Made by a program: the position numbers and the translations under genes. From Acidobacteriota bacterium (GTDB taxonomy: Bacteria; Acidobacteriota; Terriglobia; Terriglobales; Acidobacteriaceae), in the NCBI GenBank assembly GCA_013285705.1, contig JABDHA010000010.1, positions 1 through 62,324 on the forward strand: a stretch of DNA of 62,324 nucleotides. The letters run 5' to 3'. Under the pieces are notes generated by a model that was given only the letters and a program-made list of their open reading frames with translations, did not search any database and was not told the DNA's origin. Numbering within the stretch: the stretch's first letter is position 1; every line of letters begins with the position of its first letter. Shown one piece after another: positions 39,320 to 47,656 of this stretch.

Positions 39320-39357
39320 TCTGCATGGATTCTTCGCCTTCGGCTCAGAATGACACT
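39320..39357. repeat. Arm of the dispersed repeat after rpsA
   Basis: TGCATGGATTCTTCGCCTTC followed by GGCTCAGAATGACAC. It is equivalent to the right arm of the long element at 15226-15365 (ATGGATTCTTC...CTCAGAATGAC). Confidence 0.6.
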
Positions 39358-39376
39358 AGGGAAGTATCCAGCTGAA

Positions 39377-39646
39377 TCAGGCAGCCCACGGCGGAGCACC
39401 GCCGAGAATGGCAGCCCCGGACATGTGCGCCGCGCCATGCCACGCAGGCACATTGAATGCTTTCTCCGGATGAGCGGTAGGCTCCAGATCGGCAGCATGA
39501 TGGCTTTCCAAAGCTTCCATCACGGCCTGCAAGGCTTCTTCCCGTTCTTCCTGCAATTTACGTTCGAAGTAAATTGCGTAGTTCTGCCCGCATATCCTGC
39601 ACTGGACGTCAGCTGATTCGGAAGTGGCAAGACAAAAAACCTGCAT
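39377..39646 (-). CDS. Small protein with single CxxC motif, unknown function
   Basis: 89 residues. The ATG at 39646 has a strong GAAGGAGAT ribosome site. The N-terminal half has CRICG (residues 16-20) in a segment like half of a zinc ribbon, then a charged helix FERKLQEEREEALQAVMEALESHH, and an Ala/Pro/Gly-rich tail. No signal peptide. One CxxC could bind zinc only in a dimer or with His ligands (HH at 49-50). Function unknown. The 229 bases between it and the next upstream gene hold a small hairpin at 39827-39846 (GCACGCT/AGCGTGC) and nothing else that I can support. Confidence 0.65.
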   Translation of the reverse strand: MQVFCLATSESADVQCRICGQNYAIYFERKLQEEREEALQAVMEALESHHAADLEPTAHPEKAFNVPAWHGAAHMSGAAILGGAPPWAA

Positions 39647-39875
39647 GTGTGTATCTCCTTCAAAACTTATCGAGCTAGCGGGGTGAGCAAACTGGAAGGG
39701 GATGAACCATTCGCCACTCCGATGGTGTATTCGATGTCGCGCATCGTTTCTTATATTTGATGCTGCGGGGAAGGAAATTACTTGTTGATAAATCCTGCTG
39801 TCGTAAACGTATCGATAATTTTTATTGCACGCTCAAATTAGCGTGCTGGATAGTCCCACACCACGAAGACGAGAA

Positions 39876-40082
39876 TCAAGCTTTAAAATGCTCTTTTTCT
39901 AATTTCGCCTGGATTTTTGGTAACCAGTGTCGATAACGATCGGACTTTTCGACACGTAGAGAGTCTTCAACGGCCCTGCGGTAGCCACCAATATAGATGG
40001 AGTACATGACGGCGAGGGCGCAGCCAACTCCGAAACCGAAACCAAAGAAAAATCCGATGATGCCGCCACCGAAGAAATTCAT
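39876..40082 (-). CDS. Small single-helix membrane protein
   Basis: 68 residues. A glycine- and phenylalanine-rich hydrophobic segment (residues 3-32, NFFGGGIIGFFFGFGFGVGC and onward) is followed by a charged cytoplasmic-type tail containing RRAVEDSLRVEKSDRYRHWLP. The CAGGG before the ATG is a modest ribosome site. The composition of the tail and a Gly-rich transmembrane helix favour a real product over a chance frame. No family recognised. It lies downstream of dnaB in the same orientation, separated by dispersed repeats. Confidence 0.6.
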   Translation of the reverse strand: MNFFGGGIIGFFFGFGFGVGCALAVMYSIYIGGYRRAVEDSLRVEKSDRYRHWLPKIQAKLEKEHFKA

Positions 40083-40122
40083 CCCTGGTCTGTTCCCTCG
40101 CTATCGAAAACCCTACACAAGA

Positions 40123-40249
40123 TGTCATCCTGCCCCTGAAACGCAGTGAGGGGGCAGGATCTGCTTTTTCTGTTCCTGGTAGAGTCTAGGCTTCGCCAGT
40201 CATGCTGAGGAGAAGAGCAAGCAGATCTTTCGCTTCGCTCAGGATGACA
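40123..40249. repeat. Two dispersed-repeat units with a perfect hairpin
   Basis: ATCCTGCCCC (40127-40136) and GGGGCAGGAT (40151-40160) form a perfect 10-bp stem followed by CTGCTTTTTCTG on the + strand. A second unit at 40199-40249 runs GTCATGCTGAGG to CGCTTCGCTCAGGATGACA. Together the units fill the gap downstream of dnaB. The + strand T-tract has no + strand gene to stop, so the sequence probably reflects the repeat itself. Confidence 0.65.
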
Positions 40250-40282
40250 AAATCGATGCGAGGACTCCAGTCGCAATCTGCT

Positions 40283-41686
40283 TTAGTAGTCCCCGCCATC
40301 CGCCCCATAGGCGAGATTCTCAAAACGGGTGCACTTCGAGATATACGCCAGGTGAACCGATCCAGTCGGACCATTACGCTGCTTGGCAATAATAATTTCG
40401 GCCTTCCCCTCGGTATCGGGATCAGGCTGACCGTTCTCGTCGCGGTTGTAATAGCTTTCGCGGTGGATGAAAGCGACCACATCGGCGTCCTGTTCGATCG
40501 AGCCGGATTCGCGCAGGTCAGAAAGCATGGGCTTTTTGTCGCCCCCGCGCTGCTCAGAGGCACGGCTTAGCTGCGAGAGCGCGATGACGGGCACATCCAG
40601 CTCTTTGGCAAGAGCTTTCAAGCCACGCGAAATGGCCGACACTTCCTGCGTGCGGTTCTCATAGCGCTTGCCGGCGGGGCCAAGGGTGCTGGCGGTCATC
40701 AGCTGCAGATAGTCAATCACGATTAAATCCAGTCCACTGTTCATCTGCCGCAGCCGTCGCGCCTTGGCGCGCATTTCTGTCAGAGAAATACCGGGCGTGT
40801 CATCGATGAACATCTTCGATTCGACCAGCTGTTCAAGGGCATGTGTCAGCTTTCGCTGATCTTCGCCGGAAAAAAAGCCCTTTTGAATCTTCTGTGAATC
40901 GACCAGGGACTGCGACGCCAGCATACGTCGCAAGAGAGACTCTTTCGACATTTCCAGCGAGAAAACGGCGACGACTTTACCGCCCGTCACGGCGGCATTC
41001 TGCGCGATGTTGATCGCCCACGCCGTTTTTCCCATCGACGGACGCGCCGCAATGATCGTCAGCTCCGATTTCTGCAATCCGCTGGTCATCTTGTCGAAAT
41101 CGGTAAAGTGCGTGGCGAGTCCCGTGACTTCGCGCTGGCCTTCCTTGAATAGATTGTCGATGGAGCCGAAGGAGCCGCTGACGATCTCCGGAATGCTGGC
41201 GAATCCGCGCGTGATGCCGCGCTCGGTGACTTCGAGCAGCCCGCTCTCGGCGGCATTCAACACTTCGAGCGCTTCTTCGCCCTGATCTGCGGCGCGTGTG
41301 ATGGCCGTCGAACAGATGTTGATGAGCTGCCGCAGCAGCGACTTGTCCTTGACGATGCGGACGTACTCTTCGATCGACGGACGGCGCGGCAGGCCTTCCG
41401 TCAACGACGCAAGATAGGCGACACCGCCGACGGCTTCGACCTCCTTGCGCTTGGCCAGTTCTTCCGCGAGCGTGACGATATCGACGGCGCGGCTCGCGTC
41501 GATCAGCTCCGCCATGCGGCTGTAAATGCGGCGGTGCGAGTCGAGCGCGAAGTCGTCGGCATGCAGCTTTTCGGCAGCTTCGTTATAGGAATGATTGTCG
41601 AGCAGGATCGCGCCCAGAATCGAGCGCTCGGCGTCGATGCTGGCCGGGAGTCCGCGCTCAAATGCGATGTCGGGAGTGGTGGCCAT
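40283..41686 (-). CDS. dnaB: Replicative DNA helicase DnaB
   Basis: 467-residue hexameric 5'-3' helicase of the replication fork. The N-terminal domain opens with LPASIDAERSILGAILLD; the RecA-like motor has Walker A ARPSMGKTAWA (K220), VFSLEMSKESLLRRMLAS, LIVIDYLQLM, SQLSRASEQRGGDKKPMLSDLRESGSIEQDAD and the arginine finger region near the C-terminus. No intein is present, although DnaB is a common intein site. Length is normal. It is divergent from the NTF2-like secreted protein gene. Confidence 0.98.
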   Translation of the reverse strand: MATTPDIAFERGLPASIDAERSILGAILLDNHSYNEAAEKLHADDFALDSHRRIYSRMAELIDASRAVDIVTLAEELAKRKEVEAVGGVAYLASLTEGLPRRPSIEEYVRIVKDKSLLRQLINICSTAITRAADQGEEALEVLNAAESGLLEVTERGITRGFASIPEIVSGSFGSIDNLFKEGQREVTGLATHFTDFDKMTSGLQKSELTIIAARPSMGKTAWAINIAQNAAVTGGKVVAVFSLEMSKESLLRRMLASQSLVDSQKIQKGFFSGEDQRKLTHALEQLVESKMFIDDTPGISLTEMRAKARRLRQMNSGLDLIVIDYLQLMTASTLGPAGKRYENRTQEVSAISRGLKALAKELDVPVIALSQLSRASEQRGGDKKPMLSDLRESGSIEQDADVVAFIHRESYYNRDENGQPDPDTEGKAEIIIAKQRNGPTGSVHLAYISKCTRFENLAYGADGGDY

Positions 41687-41860
41687 GAAGTTTTAGTTTA
41701 GGCCACTCGCATGGCCTCGAATATGGCAAATGGAGCTGTGGATCTAGTTGAAAAACAGGCTTTTCTGTGCAAGATTTCATCGAAATGCCCACATTTCGGG
41801 CATTTCCCTCGTCTAAGTCATGTGGAGGCGATATCATTAAGAGTCGCCCCAAACGCAACT

Positions 41861-42505
41861 ATGAAGCATATGTTTACCCGTACCTCGTTGGTTTTTCTTG
41901 CGCTTTGCACAACTGCTGGTTCTTCCTTCGCGCAAAGTCCCGTAGCCATCACTCCCACAAACGCAACTGCTGCCCAGACCGCCGAGATTAAGGAGATGCA
42001 GAAGCTCGAAGACCAATGGAGCGATGCCATCGTCAAGCGCGACCAGTATGGGATAGAGCTGCTGCTGTCGCCGCTCTACGTGGGCATTTCGGCGAGCGGC
42101 GAAGTGACCACCCGCAACCAGCAGATTGCGCTTCTCTTCCAGAGGACCAATGACCCGCTGACCATGGAGCAGCGCGTCATCAGCGTGCGCATGCTGGGCG
42201 ATGTTGCCGTGGTCAACGGCACTTACATCACGCGGCACAGGAGCGGAGGCAACGATTCGATAGAAGATCGCGGCATCTTCACGCACGTCTTCCAGCGCGT
42301 ACGCTCGAACTGGCTCTGCATTAATTCACAGCGCACGGTTGTCGCCGAGGAATCATCCGCGAAGCAAAAAGTCAGCAAGAAGAGCAATGCTGACCTACCC
42401 TTCCACGTACCCTTCCTCTTTAAGGGCTCAGATTCAACGAAGCCTCAACCGCAGGCGCCCGCAACGACCGATCCGCCGACGGCTCAACAACAGCAGCCCC
42501 AGTAA
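41861..42505 (+). CDS. Secreted NTF2-like (DUF4440-type) protein
   Basis: 214 residues from the ATG at 41861; the frame is open from 41711, but the signal peptide begins here (MKHMFTRTSLVFLALCTTAGSSFAQ). Residues about 42-150 look like a SnoaL/DUF4440 cone-shaped fold: EIKEMQKLEDQWSDAIVKRD, LLSPLYVGISASGEVTTRNQQ, VRMLGDVAVVNGTYITRH and FTHVFQRVRSNWLCINSQRT. A Pro/Gln/Thr-rich tail follows. Members bind small ligands or act as isomerases, so no activity can be given. A bidirectional terminator lies just after the stop and faces serA. Confidence 0.82.
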   Translation: MKHMFTRTSLVFLALCTTAGSSFAQSPVAITPTNATAAQTAEIKEMQKLEDQWSDAIVKRDQYGIELLLSPLYVGISASGEVTTRNQQIALLFQRTNDPLTMEQRVISVRMLGDVAVVNGTYITRHRSGGNDSIEDRGIFTHVFQRVRSNWLCINSQRTVVAEESSAKQKVSKKSNADLPFHVPFLFKGSDSTKPQPQAPATTDPPTAQQQQPQ

Positions 42506-42509
42506 AAGA

Positions 42510-42536
42510 AAAAAGCCCGCGGATAGCGGGCTTTTT
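42510..42536. terminator. Bidirectional terminator between the NTF2-like gene and serA
   Basis: 11-bp stem AAAAAGCCCGC/GCGGGCTTTTT with loop GGATA. A-run and T-run on either side allow termination in both directions, which suits the convergent genes ending at 42505 and 42577. Confidence 0.92.
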
Positions 42537-42576
42537 ATTACTTACAAAAGTATCTGCAGAATAACAGCCTCGAGCG

Positions 42577-44175
42577 CTACTTCTGCCCGTCCAGATTCAC
42601 CAGATGCACCTGAAGAATCGACTCAACGCCCCGCAACGCATCGAGTGCGGCTTCCGTGATGCTCCCATCGATCTGCACAACTGCCAGCGCACTGCCTTGC
42701 GGCACACGATGGCTGCGGTCGGAGCGGCCCAATGCAAAATTGGCGATGTTCACCTTGTGGTCTCCGAGGATGGTCCCGACGCGTCCAATCACGCCCGGCA
42801 CGTCGCGGTTGTGGATCGTGAGCAGCGCACCCTGCAGCGGCGCTTCGATGTCGATGCTATCGAGGCTCAGCAGCCGCGCCGACGTACCATGCAACACCGT
42901 CGCGTTGGCGGTGAAATCGGACGTGGGCGTGTGCAGTGTGAGCTTGAGCACGCTGCCCGCTCCGCCTGACGCGGCTTCTTTCTTCTCTTCGTGAATGCGG
43001 ATGCCGCGTTCGGCGGCAATGGCTGCGGCATTGATGCGGTTGACGCTCTCCGAATGGCCGAGAACTCCCGCGATGGCGCTGTTGCGGATCAGCTCGGTTT
43101 TCCCTTCGGCGAGGCGGCCGTTATAGGAAAGCTCGATGCTCTCGATGCCTGCCTCTGGAAACTGTGCAAGAAACGTTCCCAGCCGTCCCGCCATCTCGAT
43201 GTATGGCGCGACCTCCAGATACTCTTCGTGCGAGAGTGAAGGCAGGTTGACGGCATTCTGCACGACGCCGAGCTTCAGGTACTCGCGCACCTGCAAGGCA
43301 ATCTGCACGCCGACGGCCTCCTGCGCTTCGGCAGTCGATCCGGCAATGTGCGGCGTGAGAATCACATTTTCAAGATTGAAAAATGGCGAGTCCTTCAGCG
43401 GCTCCTGATGGAAGACATCGAGCCCGGCTCCGGCAACGTGACCGCTCTTCAGCGCTTCGGCCAGCGCCTCCTCAACGATCAGCTCGCCCCGCGCGCAGTT
43501 GATGATGCGCACGCCCTTCTTCATGGTGGCGAGGGTCTTTTCATTGATGATGCCCGTGGTCTGCGGTGTGAGGCCGACGTGCAGCGTCAGGTAGTCCGAT
43601 TCGCGGAAGAGTTCTTCCACGGTCACGAGCTTGATCGCATTTTCACGCGCCACGGCAGCGGAGACAAATGGATCGTGTCCGATCAGCTCCATGCCAAAGT
43701 TGCGCGCGCGGCGAGCGACTTCAAGCCCGATGCGCCCAAGCCCGAGGATGCCGAACTTCTTGCCCCGCAGCTCCGTTCCCTGCAGCGATTTTTTCTCCCA
43801 CTTGCCAGCGTGCATCGTGGAGTTGGCTTTGGGCAGCATGCGTCCAAGCGCGAGCATGAGTCCAAGCGTCAGCTCGGCAACGGCGACGGCGTTGGCTCCG
43901 GGCGTATTCATCACCACGATGCCGCGGCGCGTGGCTGCATCGGCATCGATGTTGTCTACGCCGACTCCGGCGCGTCCGATCACGCGCAGCTTGGGTGCCG
44001 AGGCGAGCAGCTTATCGTCCACCTGTACAGCCGAGCGCACGACGAGCCCATCAGCATCCGCCAGCGCTTCCGGAAGATTGGTCACCTGATCGTGGGTAAG
44101 AACTTGCCAGTCCGGCTCGGCCTTGAAAACGGCGAGTGTGGCGGGAGAAACTTTTTCGGCGAGAACGATCTTCAT
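42577..44175 (-). CDS. serA: D-3-phosphoglycerate dehydrogenase
   Basis: 532-residue enzyme that oxidises 3-phosphoglycerate to 3-phosphohydroxypyruvate, the first step of serine synthesis. The NAD-binding loop GLGRIG is at 145-150. Catalytic segments are NCARGELIVEEALAEAL (Arg) and the LTPHIAGSTAEAQ box (His). Residues about 320-455 form the allosteric substrate-binding (ASB) domain and about 460-532 an ACT domain (LTIHNRDVPGVIGRVGTIL), the long form found in many bacteria; serine feedback is possible. The class V aminotransferase lies just upstream on the same strand, which suggests a joint serine route. Confidence 0.97.
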   Translation of the reverse strand: MKIVLAEKVSPATLAVFKAEPDWQVLTHDQVTNLPEALADADGLVVRSAVQVDDKLLASAPKLRVIGRAGVGVDNIDADAATRRGIVVMNTPGANAVAVAELTLGLMLALGRMLPKANSTMHAGKWEKKSLQGTELRGKKFGILGLGRIGLEVARRARNFGMELIGHDPFVSAAVARENAIKLVTVEELFRESDYLTLHVGLTPQTTGIINEKTLATMKKGVRIINCARGELIVEEALAEALKSGHVAGAGLDVFHQEPLKDSPFFNLENVILTPHIAGSTAEAQEAVGVQIALQVREYLKLGVVQNAVNLPSLSHEEYLEVAPYIEMAGRLGTFLAQFPEAGIESIELSYNGRLAEGKTELIRNSAIAGVLGHSESVNRINAAAIAAERGIRIHEEKKEAASGGAGSVLKLTLHTPTSDFTANATVLHGTSARLLSLDSIDIEAPLQGALLTIHNRDVPGVIGRVGTILGDHKVNIANFALGRSDRSHRVPQGSALAVVQIDGSITEAALDALRGVESILQVHLVNLDGQK

Positions 44176-44206
44176 CTTGCTCCTGAATTATTTATCTTCA
44201 AAAAGT

Positions 44207-44331
44207 TGTCATCCTGAGCGAAGCGTCATAGGCGCGTAGTCGAAGGACCTGCTTTTTCGCCTTCTGCACAATGAGGGCATGAAAACTGCAGGTCCCTCCG
44301 CTTTGCACTTCGTGCGCCGGTCGGGATGACA
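44207..44331. repeat. Long dispersed palindrome between the aminotransferase gene and serA
   Basis: Outer arms TGTCATCC (44207-44214) and GGATGACA (44324-44331) and inner arms GGACCTGC (44245-44252) and GCAGGTCC (44288-44295). It separates two co-oriented genes, so it may set their relative expression or stability. Confidence 0.7.
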
Positions 44332-44346
44332 AACATTGGGAGTGAG

Positions 44347-45558
44347 TTATCTCGCGCCCACAGCCTCAAGCGTTTCTGCAGCCTTTGCCGTCCGCTCCGC
44401 ATACACCTTCTGCGCAGCCGCGACCGCTTTGCCGAACTCGAATCCCGGCAGCTTGAGCGACGAAGCCGCAACCTGCTCGAGCGCTCCGATAATCGCGATC
44501 GTATCCATGTAATCGAAGAAGCCGATATGAGCGATGCGGAAGATCTGTCCCTTCATCTCGCCCTGTCCGTTGGTGATGATGGCGGCAAAGCGGCTCTTCA
44601 ATTCTTTTACGATGACGCCCGAATCGACGCCTGCCGGCGGCAGAACGGCGGTCGCAGCCGCTGCGGGCGCATCCGGCCCAAAGAGCTTCAACCCCAGCGC
44701 CTCGACAGCCGCGCGCGTCATGGCAGCGCAGGTTTCAGCGTTGTCGACCAGAACCTTGCGCCCTGCGGCCAAATCGCCTCCACCTTGCGCCGCAATGTAG
44801 TCAAGAGCAGCGCCCAGAGCGGCGATCAACGCAACTGCAGGCGTGTAAGCTGATTCCCCATTCTTTGCGTTCTTGCGCTCTTTGCGCAGATCGAAGTAGT
44901 AGCGCGGATTGAGCGAGGTCTCCATCGCCTCCCATGCGCGCTGGCTGACGCCGATATAGGAAAGCCCTGGCGGAATCATGACCGCCTTCTGCGAGCCGCC
45001 GATGACGACGTCCACGCCCCAGCCATCTACATCGAAATGCGTGGTGCCGAGGCCGGTGATGGCGTCGACAATCAGCAGCGCGTCGCTCTTCGCACTCTTC
45101 AGCAGTTCAGCAACGCCCTTCACATCGTGGCGCACACCGGTCGATGATTCGGTCGCCTGCATGAGCACAGCGCGGGTTTCAGTCTTCAGCGCTTTGCGCA
45201 CTTCGTCGAGCGAAAAAGTCTGCCCGTAAGGAACCTTGATGACATCGACAGCGCAGCCGAAGGCCTTGGCCAGCGCCTCCCAGCGTTCGCCGAACTTTCC
45301 CGCCGAGAGCACCAGCACGCGGTCGCCGGGCGAGGTCAGATTCGAAACCGCGGCTTCCATCGCTCCGGTTCCGGACGACGCCAGCAGCAGCACATCGTTC
45401 TTCGTGCCGACAAAGGCCCTCAGTTGCTCCAATACCCGCAGATAAAGAGCGCGGAATTCAGGCGTACGGTGATGAATATCGGCGGCGGCCATGGCGAACT
45501 GTGCTGCGGGAAGCAGAGGGGTTGGGCCGGGGGTAAACAGGCGCGTCTTACGAATCAT
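44347..45558 (-). CDS. Class V PLP-dependent aminotransferase
   Basis: 403 residues from the ATG at 45558, which has AGAGGA upstream; an ATG at 45582 would add eight residues. It is a fold-type I aminotransferase of class V, annotated in relatives as serine-pyruvate or alanine-glyoxylate aminotransferase. The PLP lysine is K191 in GGSQKAVMIPPGLS and the ring-binding Asp is D165 in LLIVDAITGLG. LFTPGPTPL and HHRTPEFRALY are typical openings. It is the gene upstream of serA on the same strand. In archaea and some bacteria without SerC, such class V enzymes make phosphoserine, so this could supply the second serine step; substrate use is unproven. A C-terminal Ala-rich stretch follows the domain. 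Confidence 0.93.
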   Translation of the reverse strand: MIRKTRLFTPGPTPLLPAAQFAMAAADIHHRTPEFRALYLRVLEQLRAFVGTKNDVLLLASSGTGAMEAAVSNLTSPGDRVLVLSAGKFGERWEALAKAFGCAVDVIKVPYGQTFSLDEVRKALKTETRAVLMQATESSTGVRHDVKGVAELLKSAKSDALLIVDAITGLGTTHFDVDGWGVDVVIGGSQKAVMIPPGLSYIGVSQRAWEAMETSLNPRYYFDLRKERKNAKNGESAYTPAVALIAALGAALDYIAAQGGGDLAAGRKVLVDNAETCAAMTRAAVEALGLKLFGPDAPAAAATAVLPPAGVDSGVIVKELKSRFAAIITNGQGEMKGQIFRIAHIGFFDYMDTIAIIGALEQVAASSLKLPGFEFGKAVAAAQKVYAERTAKAAETLEAVGAR

Positions 45559-45666
45559 TGTCTCGGAATCCTCTGTATTCATTGTAGCGAGAGGCCCGGA
45601 ATCGCGTTTCTTTCTATAATTAGAAGTTTGGACATTCCAGGAGCAGGTTTTTTTCACAGGAGCCAC

Positions 45667-46128
45667 GTGAGCCAGGCAAGTGTAGTGCAACAGGTTGAAA
45701 AAGATATTGTCACCGCGATGAAAGCACGCGAGTCCGAGCGTCTCACCACGCTGCGCATGGTCAAGACCGCGTTCAAGAATAAAGAGATCGAGAAGCGCGA
45801 GCCGCTCACCGATGCCGAGGCGCAGCAGATTCTTACCACGCTGATCAAGCAGCGGCGCGAATCCGTCGAGCAATTCACCAAGGGCAATCGCCCGGAGCTG
45901 GCCGAAAAAGAGCTCGGCGAGATCGCGCTGATCGAAGGCTATATGCCCAAGGCAGCGGGCGAAGAGGAGATCAAAAAGCTGGTCGAGGAAGCGCTCGCCG
46001 GGCAGACCTTCGGGCCGAAAGACATGGGCGCCGCCATGAAAGCCGTGCAGGCAAAGATTCAGGCATCCGGGCTGCGTGCCGATGGCCGCCAGGTGAGCGA
46101 GATTGTGAAGGCGCATCTGACAAAGTAA
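45667..46128 (+). CDS. yqeY: GatB/YqeY domain protein
   Basis: 153 residues from a GTG at 45667 with an ideal ACAGGAG ribosome site; the frame is open further upstream but is not family-like. The domain is the stand-alone version of the GatB C-terminal tRNA-binding module: QVEKDIVTAMKARESERLTTLRMVKTA, EAQQILTTLIKQRRESVEQF and the ending GADGR..SEIVKAHL region. Its role is thought to involve tRNA-dependent processes but is not settled. Divergent from the aminotransferase gene. The full GatB lies at 7317-8792. Confidence 0.94.
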   Translation: MSQASVVQQVEKDIVTAMKARESERLTTLRMVKTAFKNKEIEKREPLTDAEAQQILTTLIKQRRESVEQFTKGNRPELAEKELGEIALIEGYMPKAAGEEEIKKLVEEALAGQTFGPKDMGAAMKAVQAKIQASGLRADGRQVSEIVKAHLTK

Positions 46129-46235
46129 ATTTGCGCCATGTCAATCGCACAGTCGCCGAAACACAGTCATTGATCCGATCACAATGACCTTCAAATAAAA
46201 GGATTTCTGTAGCAAGTCTGTCATCGTCCGCTCGC

Positions 46236-46241
46236 TATAAT
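46236..46241 (+). promoter_or_regulatory. -10 element of the glutathione peroxidase gene
   Basis: Perfect TATAAT, with transcription expected near 46248, just before the CGGAGGATG ribosome site of the gene at 46267. No clear -35 box is visible at 16-18 bases. Confidence 0.55.
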
Positions 46242-46266
46242 TTCCCTACTATCCGGAGGATGAACT

Positions 46267-46815
46267 GTGCGTAAGTTAGCGTTTGCACTTGTGCTTTGCA
46301 TGGCTGGAAGCCTTATGGCGGCAGCCCGGTCAGTCTATAACTTCACCTTGAAGTCCATCGATGGCAAGCCGGTAGCGCTGTCCGAGTACCATGGCAAAGT
46401 CCTTCTGTTGGTCAATGTCGCCAGCAAGTGCGGCTTCACCCCGCAATACACGGCGCTCGAATCGCTCTATGAGAAATACAAAGATCGCGGACTCGTGATT
46501 GTCGGCATTCCGGCAAATAATTTTGCCGGCCAGGAGCCGGGCACGAACGAAGAGATCAAAAAGTTCTGCAGCACAAAGTACAACGTATCGTTCCCAATGA
46601 TGGCCAAAGTCTCCGTCCTCGGCGACGACAAGACGCCGCTCTACGCGTTTCTCACAGACAAGGCCGTGAATCCCCAGATCGGCGGGGACATCAAGTGGAA
46701 CTTCACAAAATTTCTATTTGACCGTAACGGCAAACCGGTGGCACGCTTTGAACCGAATGTCACCCCAGACTCGCCTCAGGTCGTATCGGCTGTCGAATCC
46801 GCGCTCAAGCAGTAG
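46267..46815 (+). CDS. Exported glutathione peroxidase-like thiol peroxidase
   Basis: 182 residues from a GTG start. A signal-like N-terminus (MRKLAFALVLCMAGSLMAAA) suggests export, which is uncommon in this family. The catalytic tetrad is complete: C55 in ASKCGFT, Q89 in NNFAGQEPG, W144 and N145 in KWNFTKFL. C101 in KKFCSTKYN is the resolving Cys typical of thioredoxin-dependent members, so electrons probably come from thioredoxin rather than glutathione. It would remove peroxides at the envelope if exported. Co-oriented with yqeY but separated by 138 bases carrying its own -10 box. Confidence 0.93.
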   Translation: MRKLAFALVLCMAGSLMAAARSVYNFTLKSIDGKPVALSEYHGKVLLLVNVASKCGFTPQYTALESLYEKYKDRGLVIVGIPANNFAGQEPGTNEEIKKFCSTKYNVSFPMMAKVSVLGDDKTPLYAFLTDKAVNPQIGGDIKWNFTKFLFDRNGKPVARFEPNVTPDSPQVVSAVESALKQ

Positions 46816-46876
46816 ACAGTGGCCGCGCGGATGAGTTGAAAGGTGCATGTGTTCGACATGTCGGCATGCGTGGCGC

Positions 46877-47599
46877 TCAAGGAACAGGAACAAGGAGCGC
46901 CTTGCCTGCTACGGTTGTCAGGCCGTCGAGCGAATCCAGAAAAGCTGAAGACAGATCCGGCTGTGCGCGTAGATGCCACAGGATCTCTGCGTTGCGCCAT
47001 GCAGACTCGCGCGCGGCGCTTACGCTCCAGGCTGCCAGCGTGTTTTCGAGTTGTGCAGCCGGCGGAAGCGCATCTCCAAGCAGACGAACGTGCAGTGTCT
47101 GTTTGGCCGATTCGATGAGGCTGTCGAGTGTCGTATTGAGCGCCGTGTAGTCGGTATAGAGCACCCCGCCATGGTCGGGAGTTGTGCCGGTTGCGGCGCA
47201 GGTGGCGACAAGCGCTTCCGCTAGGTCGTGATTGATGTGCGCATTGATACCAGCCATCGCAAACTGAATGCGGGCGGTCTGCGCCTGGTTACGGCTTCCA
47301 AATAACGCCTGCCAGCAGCCCGGCGTGGGCTGGCCCGAGAGCGATGAAGCCAGAGCAGCGAAATACAGGCGGGCGAATTGCACATCCAGTTCAGCAAGCC
47401 ATGAGGGATCGCTGAATCCCCCGGCTACGATGCGGGCTTCGACCGCTTCCGTCACCTGAAGATAAAGCCAGTTGAACCACTTCAGCCCGTCCCCGTCGAC
47501 GCAGGTCGCTTCGATCGTCTGCATGACGAGCAGAACGTCCGACACGGCGGCGGGGACCGACTGCGCGGCTGTCAGCAGCGTGGAATCGTAAGGAAACAT
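46877..47599 (-). CDS. DUF5995-like protein
   Basis: 240 residues, cytoplasmic, mainly helical. It resembles the DUF5995 family: FNWLYLQVTEAVEARI, FSDPSWLAELDVQFARLYF, GCWQALF, FAMAGINAHINHDLAEALV and CATGTTPDHGGVLYTDY-like segments. HINHDL could form a metal or active site but is not proven. The ATG at 47599 lacks a ribosome site and lies only eight bases from a perfect TATAAT on the minus strand, so the mRNA may be leaderless. The gene ends 61 bases from the convergent peroxidase gene. Role unknown. Confidence 0.75.
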   Translation of the reverse strand: MFPYDSTLLTAAQSVPAAVSDVLLVMQTIEATCVDGDGLKWFNWLYLQVTEAVEARIVAGGFSDPSWLAELDVQFARLYFAALASSLSGQPTPGCWQALFGSRNQAQTARIQFAMAGINAHINHDLAEALVATCAATGTTPDHGGVLYTDYTALNTTLDSLIESAKQTLHVRLLGDALPPAAQLENTLAAWSVSAARESAWRNAEILWHLRAQPDLSSAFLDSLDGLTTVAGKALLVPVP

Positions 47600-47607
47600 G
47601 CGTCCGC

Positions 47608-47613
47608 ATTATA
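47608..47613 (-). promoter_or_regulatory. -10 box at leaderless distance before the DUF5995-like gene
   Basis: ATTATA on the + strand, TATAAT on the minus strand; eight bases separate it from the ATG at 47599, so transcription would start at or next to the start codon. Confidence 0.45.
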
Positions 47614-47656
47614 GCTACGGAGTCGCAGAATTGGTCGAAGCCGGTTTTTGAATGCG

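Noticed and set aside
39827-39846. Terminator hairpin GCACGCT/AGCGTGC downstream of the small membrane protein gene.
   Set aside because: The 7-bp stem is short and is followed on the minus strand by AATAAAAATT rather than a T-tract.
45582-46116. Long N-terminal extension of the class V aminotransferase (frame open to 46116).
   Set aside because: It is the antisense of yqeY; the family N-terminus LFTPGPTPL begins just after the ATG at 45558.
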